From: Nymphaea colorata
Lineage: Eukaryota; Streptophyta; Magnoliopsida; Nymphaeales; Nymphaeaceae
Assembly: GCF_008831285.2 (NCBI RefSeq)
Contig: NC_045139.1
Span: 34,817,706 to 34,881,705, forward strand
DNA length: 64,000 bases
Reading direction: 5' to 3'
The notes under the pieces are model-generated. The model was not told the origin of the DNA. It saw only the letters and a list, made by a program, of their open reading frames with translations, and made no database searches. Position numbers and translations under genes: made by a program. Positions 10,521 through 22,477 of the stretch are shown one piece after another; the first letter of the stretch is position 1; each line of letters opens with the position of its first letter.

Positions 10521-12462
10521 TAAAATTCGAACAACATCCACCTGACCACTGTCCATCCAACCCCTATATGGCCTAACGATTCTTGCTTACAGTGGTCGAT
10601 CTAGAAAATTTTGACTAAGGAGCACTAAAATTTTACGTGGCGTGATGTGGGCAATTGCCGGCACCAGCCTACAGGCGCCTCCGCGAGTGCCTGTAGGCTG
10701 TAGCTATGTCAGATCATATGACTCCACCAGTGCTTATAGCCTATACCTGCTTCTAACTAGGGCATGTAAATACATGCATGTCAGGTAAGTAGCTTGAATT
10801 TCGTTGCATGAAGCATTCCAAGAGACATGAAAATACTGTGAATGAAATTATGAAAGTGGGTCTGGTTGTCTCATTTCCACAATTCCTCTATCTTTCAGTA
10901 GGATCCACTTCTTATTGTATATAAAAAAAAAATATGGCAGATCTAGAAAAATTATGAGGGGACATTTATATCTAGGAAAGCCCCTACATATGTATAAAAG
11001 TAAATATTAAATTTGATAATGTAAAAACAAAGGAATTTTAGAGAGCTGGTGTGGGCAATTGCTCACATGTGGCTACACCACTGCTAAAAGGTGTGTGACA
11101 TTCAAACTTTATTAGATATAAAAAGTTTGTAGCAAAGACTAACACTCACATTATGTCACAAGCAGGGACAGAGCCAAAGTAGGGCTTGCTTGGGGTTTGG
11201 CCTCACCTCAAAATTTTAAAAAAAATTATATATAAATTTAAAAAAAAAAATCACTTATTTTATATTGAAATTTTGAAAAATGATATTTCACCGTTAGTTA
11301 AAATTTAGAATAAATAACTTTTAAGTGACTGGTGCGGGCAACTGCCCACACCCAGTCACAATGTAGCAAAGACTAATACTCACACATTATGTGACAAGCT
11401 GAAATCCTCCTGCCATCCATCCGTCCATCCGGCCCCTCAGAGCAGCACGCAGCCCCTGTGAGACGAATCCAAGAATCCCTCACATATAAGGTAATAAATA
11501 TGGCTTTGCTTTCAAATTGTGTGCATTTATGAGATATTCATATGAGGAGAAATGCACATAAAGCTGGATGATGGGAACAATTTTACCACCTGTGGAGTCG
11601 CTTTCGTGGGTTGCAGAGAAGTAAATGAGAACGGTAGAATGAAGTTGAAGGGGAGGAGAGATTAAAGGGTTTCACAAGGGCCGATAATTTTGGAGGCCGT
11701 ACCGTAGTGTCGCTTGTGGTCCGAACCGGGGGAAGGAGTCGTTTTAATTGCGGGGTGCGGTCGTCTGCGTCATCATTGAGTCGTCCCACCAGGCACGCGC
11801 CCTGTTGCGGATTCAATCATGGCTCGCTTTGGACGGAAGCGGCCGAATCGGGAACGCGGGGACCAAACAACCCCCCCGCTCCATTTACTCCCTTGTCGCT
11901 TCCGGTTCGGCCTCGCCGTTCACCATGTGCGGTGGGTGAGTCGTTTTGCTATATGATACGGAGAATCTGACCGTACCGCACTGCTGAATCGGTTGATAAA
12001 TCCGAATGTCGTTTTTTTTAAAAAAAACGACACCCGATATACCTAAAAAAGGCCGAAGCCCTTCCCTCCTTTTCTTCACCGGAGAATGTAGGTAGGTAGG
12101 TCGGTCAAGGGGATCAGATTTTGATCAGATATATTTTAATCATATCCATTTTTCAGATATTCACATATTCAAATTCAAATTCGGGTTTTGAATTTGAATA
12201 AAGAAAAGTCATATCCAAATTACAAGCCGCCCGCTCAATAAAGTCCTTTCTCTATTCTTGGGTAATGATCTTCCACTGCTTTATAACTATACTTTTAAAT
12301 ACTATTTGGATTAACTTCTCTCTCTCTCTGGAGCATTAGAGATGATCTCTCCTTTCACCCATCTGCACCAGCTATGAAGTTTCTTAGCTCTACTAATAAA
12401 ACTTGAAACCCACACTAAATGATGGAATTTACTTAAAAGATCCTATTTCTTAACTTGCATGT
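10521..12462. other. Intergenic repeats and a GC-rich island
   Basis: No recognised gene. Heads of the GTGGGCAATTGCC type occur near 10644, 11046 and 11329, and a GGACAGAGCCAAAGTAGGG copy runs from about 11164 to 11320. About 11580-12110 is unusually GC-rich with small overlapping frames on both strands and no recognisable protein. Confidence 0.45.
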
Positions 12463-12860
12463 AGAGGCGGAGCCAAGGTAGGGCCCAAGGGGGGAGCGAA
12501 GAATTTTTTTCAGGGGCGAGCCAAACGGTCCAACGAACTTATCTGAGTAGGGCCAAACTACGCTCGAATCCACAAAATTCATTACACAACTAAATTTTTT
12601 TAATTCTTTTAATGTAAATTTTTCTTTTCGATTAGTTAGGATGGGGCCACGGCCTAGGCAGCCCCCCTCCCTCTCCTCCTGGTAGGGTCTGCATGGGCCT
12701 TGGGCCCACCTCATTTTTTTTATAAAAAATTTACATGTAAATTTTAAAAAATTTCACTTGTTTTATAGAAAAATATTTCGGCCCTATTCAAAATTTAGAA
12801 ACTTTGATTCGGCTCCTTTCCCCGTTCATGAAAAATTTCTGGCTTTAACCCTGTAACATT
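12463..12860. repeat. GGCGGAGCCA-family element, apparently nested
   Basis: The copy starts GAGGCGGAGCCAAGGTAGGG, and a second GGTAGGGTCTGCATGGGCC head appears at about 12681. This suggests one copy inserted into another or an internal duplication. The right part shares TTCACTTGTTTTATA and ATTTCTGGCTTTAACC words with the 7281 copy. Confidence 0.5.
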
Positions 12861-12936
12861 GTCCAATTTTGAGAGGCTAGACTTCTCTCATTACCAACAG
12901 GGGGGGTTGAGCCCTTGCAATCATGTTTTGAAAATC

Positions 12937-13026
12937 AGTCTTGAAGTTCTTTTAATGCGGTTTTGCATGGTTTTAAAATCAAGTCTTGAAGTTCTTTTAA
13001 TGCGGTTTTGCATGGTTTTAAAATCA
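12937..13026. repeat. 45-bp exact tandem duplication
   Basis: Two adjacent near-identical 45-bp units, the period read from GTCTTGAAGTTCTTTTAATG at 12938 and 12983. Confidence 0.85.
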
Positions 13027-15910
13027 AATTTCTTATACAAGACTGTATAGACTGAAATTTCAAGAGTTTTTAATAATTGCTAGGTGTCAGACTTTTTAGG
13101 TGCTAGAATCATAAGAAATCATGTTAGTCGCTGATCTTATAAAGATGTATGATTGTGAGAAAAACCAATCAGAAAAACTATATAAGGTATTTTAGCCATC
13201 TATAATTAATTAATAATTTTTTTTCTTGTTTTTCTCTCAATCATCTATCTTGTAAAGGTTAGCGGCTAAGATGATTTTTTATGGGTCAAACACCTACAGG
13301 TCAGATACTTACCAATTTCTCTTCATCTCAAATATTGTAGGAACAAAAGGGATAATAGGTTCTATTTTTTTTTTAATTTTTTTTTTATAGATGATGTTTT
13401 GTCGATTTATTTTGATAAGAATAACTAAAATGCTTATTGAGGGTAAGCAAAATACTCTCCTATAAAGCGTTTTTAATATAATTTGTTCAAATGGTGAACT
13501 TCATTAACTGATGGTAGTTAAGCTTTTAAGTCTTTGTAGTGACTAAAATGTTACTGTTAATTATAATATTTTGGTGTTGATGACTTGAAACTCATAGGCA
13601 GTACTTCTTCACAAAAGAAACCACATAAAATATTACTATCATGTTCTAAAGCTTACAAAATATGAATGCCTAAATTTTGTTGTTCTTATAATGCATAATT
13701 AATTAAAATATGTAATCGGTACTTAAAATAACAAAGTTCCCCTTCTCTCTCTCTCTCTCTCTCTCTCTATACACACACACATACACACAAACTTCTTTTT
13801 AAAAAAAAAAAATTTCTTTTTTCGCAACCTAAGACTATAGGCTCTTTTACTATCAAATTTTCTAATGACAGCAAATATGCTCGTTAAAGATAAATTAGCA
13901 TTGTTCCTTATTTCAAATGCCCTTTTCACAATATTTTTGTGGTAGGAGGTTTGAAGCCAATGAGGTCTTAACATCTTTGGGCTCAGAATTTTTTTAGGGA
14001 GCAGAATAGTATTTTCAAAAATTGTAGAGTGGCCAAACAACATTTTTCAGAATTTTAACATGCCAAATTAAAATTTTTAAAAATATATATAAGCATATAT
14101 ATATATTTTTAAATGTGACGAGGGGCCATGGCCCCTGCCCGCCTGACCCCCTTCCCTCCCACCACTGGCTTCTAGGCTTGGCGCCATGAAAGCGCTAGGC
14201 AGGGCAATGGTTGCTAGTACATGGCATGTTAAAATAGTCTAATTGAAGCACTTTTAGATTTACCATAATGCTGTTAGATGAACATAGTCTAATTGTGTTG
14301 AATATTTTGATTGTTGGATCTAAAAACAATATCCATAATCTCTTCATGATTCTCTAACTAAATTACGATATGGCACTTGAATTGTCACGGTCCGACTTGG
14401 GCCAAGCAGCATATCCTTCTACTGGCTTGGTCGGGCCAGACATAGTCGATCCGCAACTTGAATCAGTTTGAATCAAATTCATGATGACGACTTCCAAAGT
14501 GTCGCGTCATTCTCCAAATATCAGTACGAAAATTTTAATAAGTTTTTGTTAAGTCTTATATATTTTTCGTTTACTTTTTTGAGAAAAATATTCTTTGAAT
14601 ATTTATACCGATTCACAGCCGAATCGCCAAATCCGTCCATTCACCAAATTAGTGGCTCGGTTGATTTCATTCCAAAAACGATTCTCATGGCATCGCTCTC
14701 ATAGATTCTGCTCTCCCGTTTGTTCCTTCTCACTATCACCTCAAAGGCAAAATAATCCCTTAATTACACACATTAACATCAGGCGATGCAAGGATAGAGT
14801 TAAAAATTTTGTATGAGATGAGCTAAATTAAAGTTTCTAAATTTTGACTAGGGCCGAAATATCATTTTTCAAAATTAATAATAAAACAAGTAATTTTTTT
14901 TTTTTAATTGAGGTGGAGACCAAGGCCCAAGCCGGCCCTACCTTGCCTTCACCCTTGAAGCGGTGGGTCTTCTCAATCGACCACATGGACAAAGCAAGTG
15001 TAACTTGAAAGGGGCACAAGTTTGACATGTCATTGAAAACTTGCCCGTCAATGGCGTTAATGGAGCTAATTTTAGCCATTTATTTGTCGGTGAGTGGAAA
15101 CCGCCTGAAGAAGAGTCAAAACCCTCCTCTTATACCAATTCTCGAGTTCTAGAGTTTTTGGGGGAGCTGGATGGGCTATGGTATACCCATCACCTAATGT
15201 GTCACACTCAATATTGTTCGCAGTTCAAAAGAATCTATGTGAATTAAACCGATGACATGTTTTTTTACATGGATCACCCGACCAGCTATATTATGCTCTT
15301 TGGGGCTTTCTCATGGCTTAGTCATGAATATCTGCCACAACTTAGAAAATAATTCTGATCTTATTGTGCTATATTCAGTTCTGACGGTTTGTTAAAATAT
15401 ATATATTTTTTTATAGCAAAAGGGAAAAGCTATTTTTAAAAATATTAAACTTAGTAAACTGGTTTTATATCATACTAAATGTTTATGATTGAGGTTTGAA
15501 ACTAACATTTTTGAATTTGAATGACGGATTGCGTTTTTGTTTTTTGAAATACGGATACTTGTTTCAAGTGAAAAACTGGCACTTTGGGCTTGAGCGATTT
15601 TCAAGCACAGGAATTTTTCTTTGTATATAGGCAGGCAAGTTGAGCTACCAACTGGCTACTAGTGTATATTAAAAGAAGCACGACTTTTCTTCTTCCATGA
15701 TTTGTTTTAATGAGAATAGTACTTTCCATAAACATTATCAAATTTTGAGTGTCATTTATTGGTGGAAGGCAATATAAAAAGAAATATCCCAGCAATATTT
15801 TATATTTGTTAGAAGTACACATCAAGCCTCTATTTAATAGTTTTTTTAATTGTCAGTAAGAAAATGAAAGAAGGTACTCCCGTTGTTCAGGATTTTAAGG
15901 AAAGCGTTAT

Positions 15911-15973
<63 letters not shown>

Positions 15974-16300
15974 AAGATGGATACTAAAGGATGAAAATTA
16001 TTTGCACTATTGATTCTAAAGAGAACAAACGATGAACTTTAAATTTAAAATATAAAAGTCAAAATGACATTTCAAAAAACATAAAATACCCTAAATACCC
16101 TTAAAAAGAGAGAGAGAAAGAGAGAGAGAAGCAACAGAAGAAAACAAATGAATTTCCTTAAACCTCTTGTTTTATTTTAAAAGATATTTCAAAAATAGCT
16201 TGATCTCATTGTAACCCATGACCCGAATGACTCAAATAAAGTTGCCTCATAATTATTTATTATATATATATATATATATTTAAAAAGAAAATAAATTTAA
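13027..16300. other. AT-rich intergenic DNA with repeat fragments
   Basis: No gene recognised. A TC-plus-AC microsatellite lies at about 13742-13790. GGCC-rich transposon ends occur around 14110-14165, and an inverted GGCC-family copy at about 14800-14955. Confidence 0.45.
15911..15968. repeat. Compound TC/TA microsatellite
   Basis: A TC tract (15911-15937) passes directly into a TA tract (15938-15968). Confidence 0.9.
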
Positions 16301-16499
16301 GGGGCGTTTGAATGACACCCTCAAAAATTTTGGTTTTTAGAAAACCTGGTTTTGTTTAATCGTAGTTCTTTCAATGAGTTTTTAAAATCCCGGTTTACGT
16401 GTTCGGATAACAAGACAAAAACCAGGTTTTCACTTTTGGTTATTGTTTGGATGACAAAAAATGTGTTTTGAAAATACTTGTAAAACAAAATCAGTTATG

Positions 16500-16500
<1 letters not shown>

Positions 16501-16534
<34 letters not shown>
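16501..16534. repeat. TA dinucleotide microsatellite
   Basis: Perfect TA tract inside the composite MITE. Confidence 0.9.
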
Positions 16535-16538
<4 letters not shown>

Positions 16539-16934
16539 AATTTAATTTGTCTAGATATGAATCCTTCGAGCCGATTCAACTTTTCTTTTACACCATTTGT
16601 CTACGCTAGCTTCCATTAGAAACCGTTGAATGACAATGACAAATTCGTCACAAGAAGAAGAAAAGGGTTAGTGAGAGAAAGACTCTTGCTTTCTTTTACT
16701 TCATTTTTTTTAATAAAATCTGAATTTAAGCTAAACAATTTGTATTGTAAAAATATCCCAAATGAAGGACTTGATGGTTCATTTCCATACCCAACCACTG
16801 ATTACACCACAAAGTAAGTCTTATACTTCATAAAATTGCATGTTGGTTTAAGATCGAACTCCTTGTAAAACTCCTTGTAAGACATGAGAAGAGATCCAAC
16901 ATAGTTGTCAAAATTACATGAAGGCTCACTGACC

Positions 16935-17085
16935 CAGTGGCGGAGCCACGTTGTGGCTGGAGTGGGCAATTGCCCGCACCAAACCACTAAATTTACATTA
17001 TTTATATATAGAAATCTCATTAATTTTTATTTTTTATTTTTACATATGAGTGCCCCTTAACAAGAAATATTTGGCTTCGTCACTG
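16935..17085. mobile_element. Compact GGCGGAGCCA-family MITE
   Basis: A 151-bp element with inverted ends CAGTGGCGGAGCCA and, on the other strand, CAGTGACGAAGCCA (12 of 14 match). Just inside the left end is the palindromic GTGGGCAATTGCCCGCACC motif that marks this family elsewhere in the window. No clean target duplication is visible, so the superfamily is left open (hAT-like is a guess). Confidence 0.6.
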
Positions 17086-17320
17086 AGACTCACCGTATCC
17101 TATGAAACAGGAGCTGTCTAGGGGACGAGAAAACTAGATTTTACCAAAACTGAGTTTTGGATGAAAAATGTAGGGCGATCAGGTTTTTTCACTGCCATAT
17201 CAAAACTCTGTTTTGTGAAAACTGGGTTTCCAAAAAAAAAAAACCCAAATTTCTTATCATCCAAACAAAACTTGGTTTTGCATGTGTCATCCACATAACT
17301 CCTAAAAAGAAAAAAGTCAA

Positions 17321-17570
17321 GGGGCATAGCATAGTTGTTCGGGTTAGAGGCTTATAAAAGATAGGTCTCTAGTTCGATTTCCATAGGCGCTATGTTCTTG
17401 TGTCTTAAGGTGGTAGGGCGTGACATCCAAGTTGAAGGGTGTTCCGTTCTATCACTGACACCGACACAGATCAAGAACCGGGAGGTAGGAGGAATGGGAG
17501 GGCCTTCGGGCTTCGCTTCGGGAAGTGGAATTGACCCTCTCGCTCACCCGAAATGGATGTTGTGACAGAG
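17321..17570 (+). mobile_element. tRNA-derived SINE, plus-strand copy
   Basis: The head GGGGCATAGCATAGTTGTTC contains a perfect RNA polymerase III A box (TAGCATAGTTG, 17327-17337). A near-consensus B box follows 34 bp later (GTTCGATTT, 17372-17380). An inverted copy at about 36740-36988 shares the head, both boxes and the box spacing, which supports a SINE family. The 3' end is not fixed; the GGCCTTCGGGCTTCG hairpin-like segment near 17500 may belong to it. Confidence 0.6.
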
Positions 17571-17679
17571 GTCATCAATTTTAGATTACCTTGGCACTCA
17601 CTTTTCAAAGTTGGTTATGTGTGCCATGCTAGTGCACCAAATTTAGTATGCTAGTTAATGACAAAGCTGGAGCATTGAG

Positions 17680-18040
17680 CTGGGCTGCTGGAGGGTACTC
17701 TACTCAGCCCTACTTGGGCCCAAGTCTAAAAGAAGAACTAATAGATCGGCCCAGGCCCCCGCCTTAGTGGGTTCGATAAGCTCAGGTGGGCTCGATAACT
17801 GTTTTTTAATATATATATATATATAATTTATATATATAATTATAATATTTTATTATAATTTTTAATATATATATTTTATAATTTAATCGGGCGAGGCTCA
17901 AGCCCGGGTTACGAGTGTCGGGTTGAGCAGGTTTTCAATGCGGGGCTAGCTCGAGCCCGACTTCTTATCAAGGCCGCCATTCAGTGCCGGGCTAGCCCGA
18001 GCCCCACTTTTTATCAAGGCAGTCCTTCCGGTGCAAGGCA
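17680..18040. repeat. Element with GC-rich ends and AT-rich core
   Basis: GC-rich flanks containing GGGCTAGCCCGAGCCC and AAGCCCGGGTTACGAG words surround a nearly pure AT core (17806-17885). The 39482-39697 element has the same layout and shares several core words. Confidence 0.5.
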
Positions 18041-19062
18041 TATTAATGACCAAAGTACCTTTGTAAACAAGTTTTTGGTAAAATAAAATGAAAATTAGAA
18101 AAAGTAAAATAACTACAGTGGACATTTTTTTTTTACAAAAACATCCCTCCTTTTACTGCTCACTGCTCATGATCATAAGCATAGCGGGCACACAACCTTT
18201 TCCCTTCACTTTTTGGTAGGCTTAAAAAAATATTAAAAAGTGTCACAATTTTTTATTTTTCTTTTTCAAATCAGTAAGGTAGTGTTTGATGGCAAGAAAA
18301 CCTGGAATTGGAAATATATTTTTGGAAATATATTTCTTGGAATAAAGGAATGAGAAAAATTTTTCCGATTCTCATTTTGGTGTGTGTGTGATGACTGAGA
18401 AATATATTTCCAGAAATATATTTCTGTGTTTGATGATATAGAAACATATTTCCAGAAATATATTTATGTGTTTGATAATAAGGAAACATATTTCCATATT
18501 TACATAATCTTTATATAGTTTCTTAAACACATAGATAAATACAGTAACCATGTACGAACTCACGACCATCGATAAAATGAACATGATCTTTACTAAGCAA
18601 GAACTCCATTATCAAACTCAAATTTACTGACTGAGAATGTCATAATCAAGTGTCAACTTTCATGTTCAAAACCTTCCAAAGCAGCTGATACACATGCAAC
18701 ATGGCTACTCTCAGCCCCACTAGCAATATGGGTGGCGCCATTCTAAGAGTGGGCATCCCCGTACAAAATGTTAATTTACATATGATAGAAGCATCAACGT
18801 TAAATACATAGCACAGACAAAATGTAACTTTCATCATGTATATCATTTAAAAAAAAAAGGTTCTTCCAAAATATGGTGATTGTATTTCTTCATATGTCCC
18901 TTGAACGACACTCGAACATGACATTGTCAGAGAGTCAGGGCTTCATCTCCGATTACCTATGAACATAAACATAAAGATCAGCGTGATCAACTCATACTCT
19001 ACATACAGTAACAAACAAAAGTAAAATATAAACAAAATAAACATATGAATAACTAATAATCA

Positions 19063-20501
19063 TCAACACAATTGTTTCCATGTGTCATAAGTTCCTATGC
19101 ACCTACGATTTTGAAAATCCATGAACATTTGAGATGTTATTGAAGTGCACAGGTCATTATTTGATCCTCGATGAATACTTTGTGTCGCACTTTCAAGTTC
19201 GGTTACGAACGATGTACTCTCATTTGCATCGTCATATGCACCTTCATCAAGGTCAAATTGTTCCGCATTAGGATTATGGTCTATAATGAAATTGTGTAGA
19301 ACACACGTGGCTAACACAATCCCAACTTGTGTACGATAAGGATATGACACTTGTGCTTTTAGTATATGGAACCGTCCTTTTAACCGACCAAAAACTCGTT
19401 CAACAGTTGTTCTTAATGATGAATGACGATGATTAAACAGCTCCTCTTCAGATGTAACACGTCTTGCCCCCGGTGCATTAAATTCAGAGAGGTGGTATCG
19501 ATGGCCTCGATATGGAGTTAGTAAACCACGTATATTTGGGTATCCTCCATCACCAAGATAGTATTTCCCTACGCAGTAAAGTTATTATGAGTTTGACATT
19601 AAATAAATAGTAAGCTAACACCTACACAACAATCTATTACTTGTTTATGAAAGAGTATATTGATTTAATTGATTTCCTAACCTGTAGGTATGACGAAAGG
19701 ATTTATCTCAGTGTCTAGTGCACTGTATAATACTCTTGAATCTGTGGCACTGCCTTCCCAACCAGCGAAACATAATGGAATCGCATGTCAAATCCAACTA
19801 CAGCCAAAACATTTTGTGAAAGAGTTCCTTTTCTATTACGAAACCTCGCTTGTTCTGATGTACGTACCCAAACTGGTATGTGAGTGCCATCTATACCTCC
19901 TAAACAATCCTGCGTGTACTGAAAAATATTAGTTGCACTGCATTTGTACAATATAATATGTGATCATAAATTAGTTTACCTTAAAATATAGATAGAAACG
20001 AGGATTGAAGCGGATCTTGGATGGAATGTCATCGTTCGGTCGGCTGATGTATTCTCTACCCAATTGACATAGAGCTCGTAGGATGAGGTTCACATATTTA
20101 CTAATTGTTTGGCCTGAGTGCTGGAACGTGTTTTGGCATGCACGATTCCGCTCATTATGGCCAACAGTAAGTAGGAAGATAGCAACTTGTTCTTCAATGC
20201 CGATTTCACGACCATCTTCTACTAAATTTTTCTCCTTCAAGATATTACATAGTGTAATAAAGGAGTTGTGATCCATGCGCAGCAAGTCCAAGCAATTTCT
20301 TGGATGACCATCAATGATATTATGAACAAATTGTCTACCAGCATTTCTATAAGGGTGAACAATTTGCCTAGGCCGATGTAGGAATTTAAAAAATATGATG
20401 ACCAACACAAACATCATTTTCACTATAACTTGTTCTCTGTCATCATCTGACAACATGACTGCAGCACTGGGTAGCACATACAAAAAAGTAACATTCGTCA
20501 A
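19063..20501 (-). pseudogene. PIF/Harbinger transposase, one frameshift
   Basis: DDE transposase/nuclease of the HARBI1-like family, minus strand. Exon 1 (about 20501-19983) ends RFNPRFYLYFK at a GTAAAC donor. Exon 2 starts YTQDCLGGIDGTHIPVWV with the first catalytic Asp, and ends ACA G|GTTAGG. Exon 3 (about 19569-19063) starts GKYYLGDGGYPNI with the second Asp. It carries TTVERVFGRLKGRF with the catalytic Glu and ends at a stop at 19063. The splice phases join cleanly. The one clear lesion is in exon 2 at about 19767-19771. There the frame shifts between MRFHYV and AGWEGSATDSRVL, consistent with loss of one base, so the protein as it stands is truncated after the first Asp. The true start may lie upstream of the first ATG used here. 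Confidence 0.85.
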
Positions 20502-21165
20502 ATCTAATCATACCATCTACAAATAATACATTCTAATATGCAAAGCGGAAAGGAATTAACAGTCATAAAACGAACATGTATGTATCAAGTATAAAGCAAT
20601 TTCAATAGCATATAAGTTAGAATGAACACAAACAAAGAATTATGAAGAAGTAAGAGAATATGTACTACTTACTATTCATGATTGAGAAGCAAATTTCAGT
20701 CTGATCAAACTTATAGAGGTGCAACTCCAAGTTTCCAACGTGTGTGTCCAAGTTTAACATTCATGCATCTACACATTGGATTATCTTCCAGAATTATGTA
20801 TTCGTCAAGGATAATGGCTTCAATGCCAGAAGGCTCAATGGTGTTGCCCATGGCAGCAGAGAGACGAAGCCAGAAGATTCAATTAAGTTTAAAAATTAAC
20901 TGACTCAAAATAATAGATAGAAAACAAATGAAGAATGCATCATGTGAAGTATGCAAAATCAACTCCATAGTTCATACCTGGCCAAGAAAGCTTACAACCA
21001 CCACAGCAGGAATGGAAAAGGCATTTCGTACAAACCTCTGTGCCAACAGGGAATGCAGCTATCCAACTGTAGCGACAGTTTATAATTCTCTAGTGACAGT
21101 TTCATGGTTGTTTTAGCTACTCATGTCAAATATTTAGCCATTCAATAAGATATGACAGTCGAATG

Positions 21166-21169
<4 letters not shown>

Positions 21170-21196
<27 letters not shown>
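21170..21196. repeat. TA dinucleotide microsatellite
   Basis: Perfect TA tract inside the Harbinger element. Confidence 0.9.
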
Positions 21197-22441
21197 ATCA
21201 ATTAAACTAAAAAAAATCAATTTGTCGCAACTTTTTTAGTGAGATCACGTAAATGATTTTAAATTTACAACCTCAATTACAAAAGATGAGGCAATGAAAT
21301 AGCCTGTAGTGTGCAATCAACTCGGAGATAAGGTTTTTCTGCTTCAAACTTTTCCAACAAAACTTCTTAATTTATAAGTAAAGTTCAAGGTTCTGCTGAA
21401 ATACAAATCAGACTTGATGAGCTGATGGGTTCATCTCAGCTTAGAGCTGATGACACGACAAATGGTGCAGCGACTATTTTGTTTCACAGATTCTTGATGA
21501 AGTTGAAGCTGCTATATGATCACGATATTCGTTACAAGACAAGAAGAGGCATCAACATCAACTACTGTCATGTTTCTTAATGAATGTTTCTGATGAACAC
21601 AGATTCAGATAAAATGAAGGCAAGTCTGCAGAACCGTGTGAAATAGGAGGCAGAAAACAAAACAACAAAAAGAAGCGAACAGATAAAAGGAAGGCAAGTC
21701 ACGCACGCATGGACAGGAAACCAGAAAACAAAAAGAACAAAAATGGCAGAGCTAAATATCTGGAAAATCAACCAAAAAGTTTAAAGGGGGAGAGAAGGGA
21801 ACTGACCTTGGTGAAGGTATGGGAGAATGAGAGAAGATGAAAAATAGGTGACGGAGCAGGAGGAGCAGGGGAGGGAAAAGCAATCTCCTTAGTTGTTCTT
21901 CTTCGTCTGTCAATCGACCCCAACTGCTTCAACGACAACAAAATCAGGCTATCTTCAACAACAGCAAAATCATGATTTCTACCCCAGCAAGGATTTTTAG
22001 GCCACGCCCTATGTTTCCTTTCGACATACAGCCCTCTATCCGCTCGCTGAGGAGGCGCAAGGAGGAGAATCAAGAATGTATCCTGAAAGCAGAGGGACCG
22101 TCAAACGCCTTCACTCGTATAGAATCTCAAGGGTTGCCAATGAAAAGGCAGAAATCAGAGTGGAAGAAAAGGGGAAAACAAGGGGAACTCACCGTGATGG
22201 TCTGCAGCAAAATCAGGCGTTCACGCACAGGTAGGGAGGGACTCGGGAGGGAGCGACACGGCGTAGGGAGGGAGATAAGGGAGGCAGCGAGAGAGATATG
22301 AGGGTGACTCTCCGGAGCAGGAGAATGAGAGTGCGTGGGATGACGAGGACGTAGCGGCTGTGGCTGGGTGAGGAACTCGCGGCAGGGAAGAGGCAACGCG
22401 AGCTGCGAGCGCTGATGCAACGGTCCGAAAAATAACTCCGA

Positions 22442-22477
22442 AAACATTATTCCACCCCTCCGGGTGGAATAATGTTT
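22442..22477. repeat. Perfect 16-bp hairpin near the right end of the Harbinger element
   Basis: AAACATTATTCCACCC and GGGTGGAATAATGTTT are exact complements separated by a 4-base loop (22458-22461). The half-site ACATTATTCC recurs at once in a second imperfect palindrome, CCGGAAACATTATTCCGG (about 22478-22495). Confidence 0.9.

Larger units (their letters stand above)
16301..17302. mobile_element. Tourist-like (PIF/Harbinger) MITE carrying a nested insertion
   Basis: The left end GGGGCGTTTGAATGACACCC follows TAA (16298-16300). The right end, read inverted, is GGAGTTATGTGGATGACAC and is followed by TAA (17303-17305). The 3-bp TAA duplication and the imperfect inverted ends fit PIF/Harbinger MITEs. 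Both arms share AAAACC(T/G)GGTTTT-like words in inverted orientation. The middle contains a TA tract (16501-16534) and another element at 16935-17085, so the 1002-bp length is inflated by later events. Confidence 0.6.
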
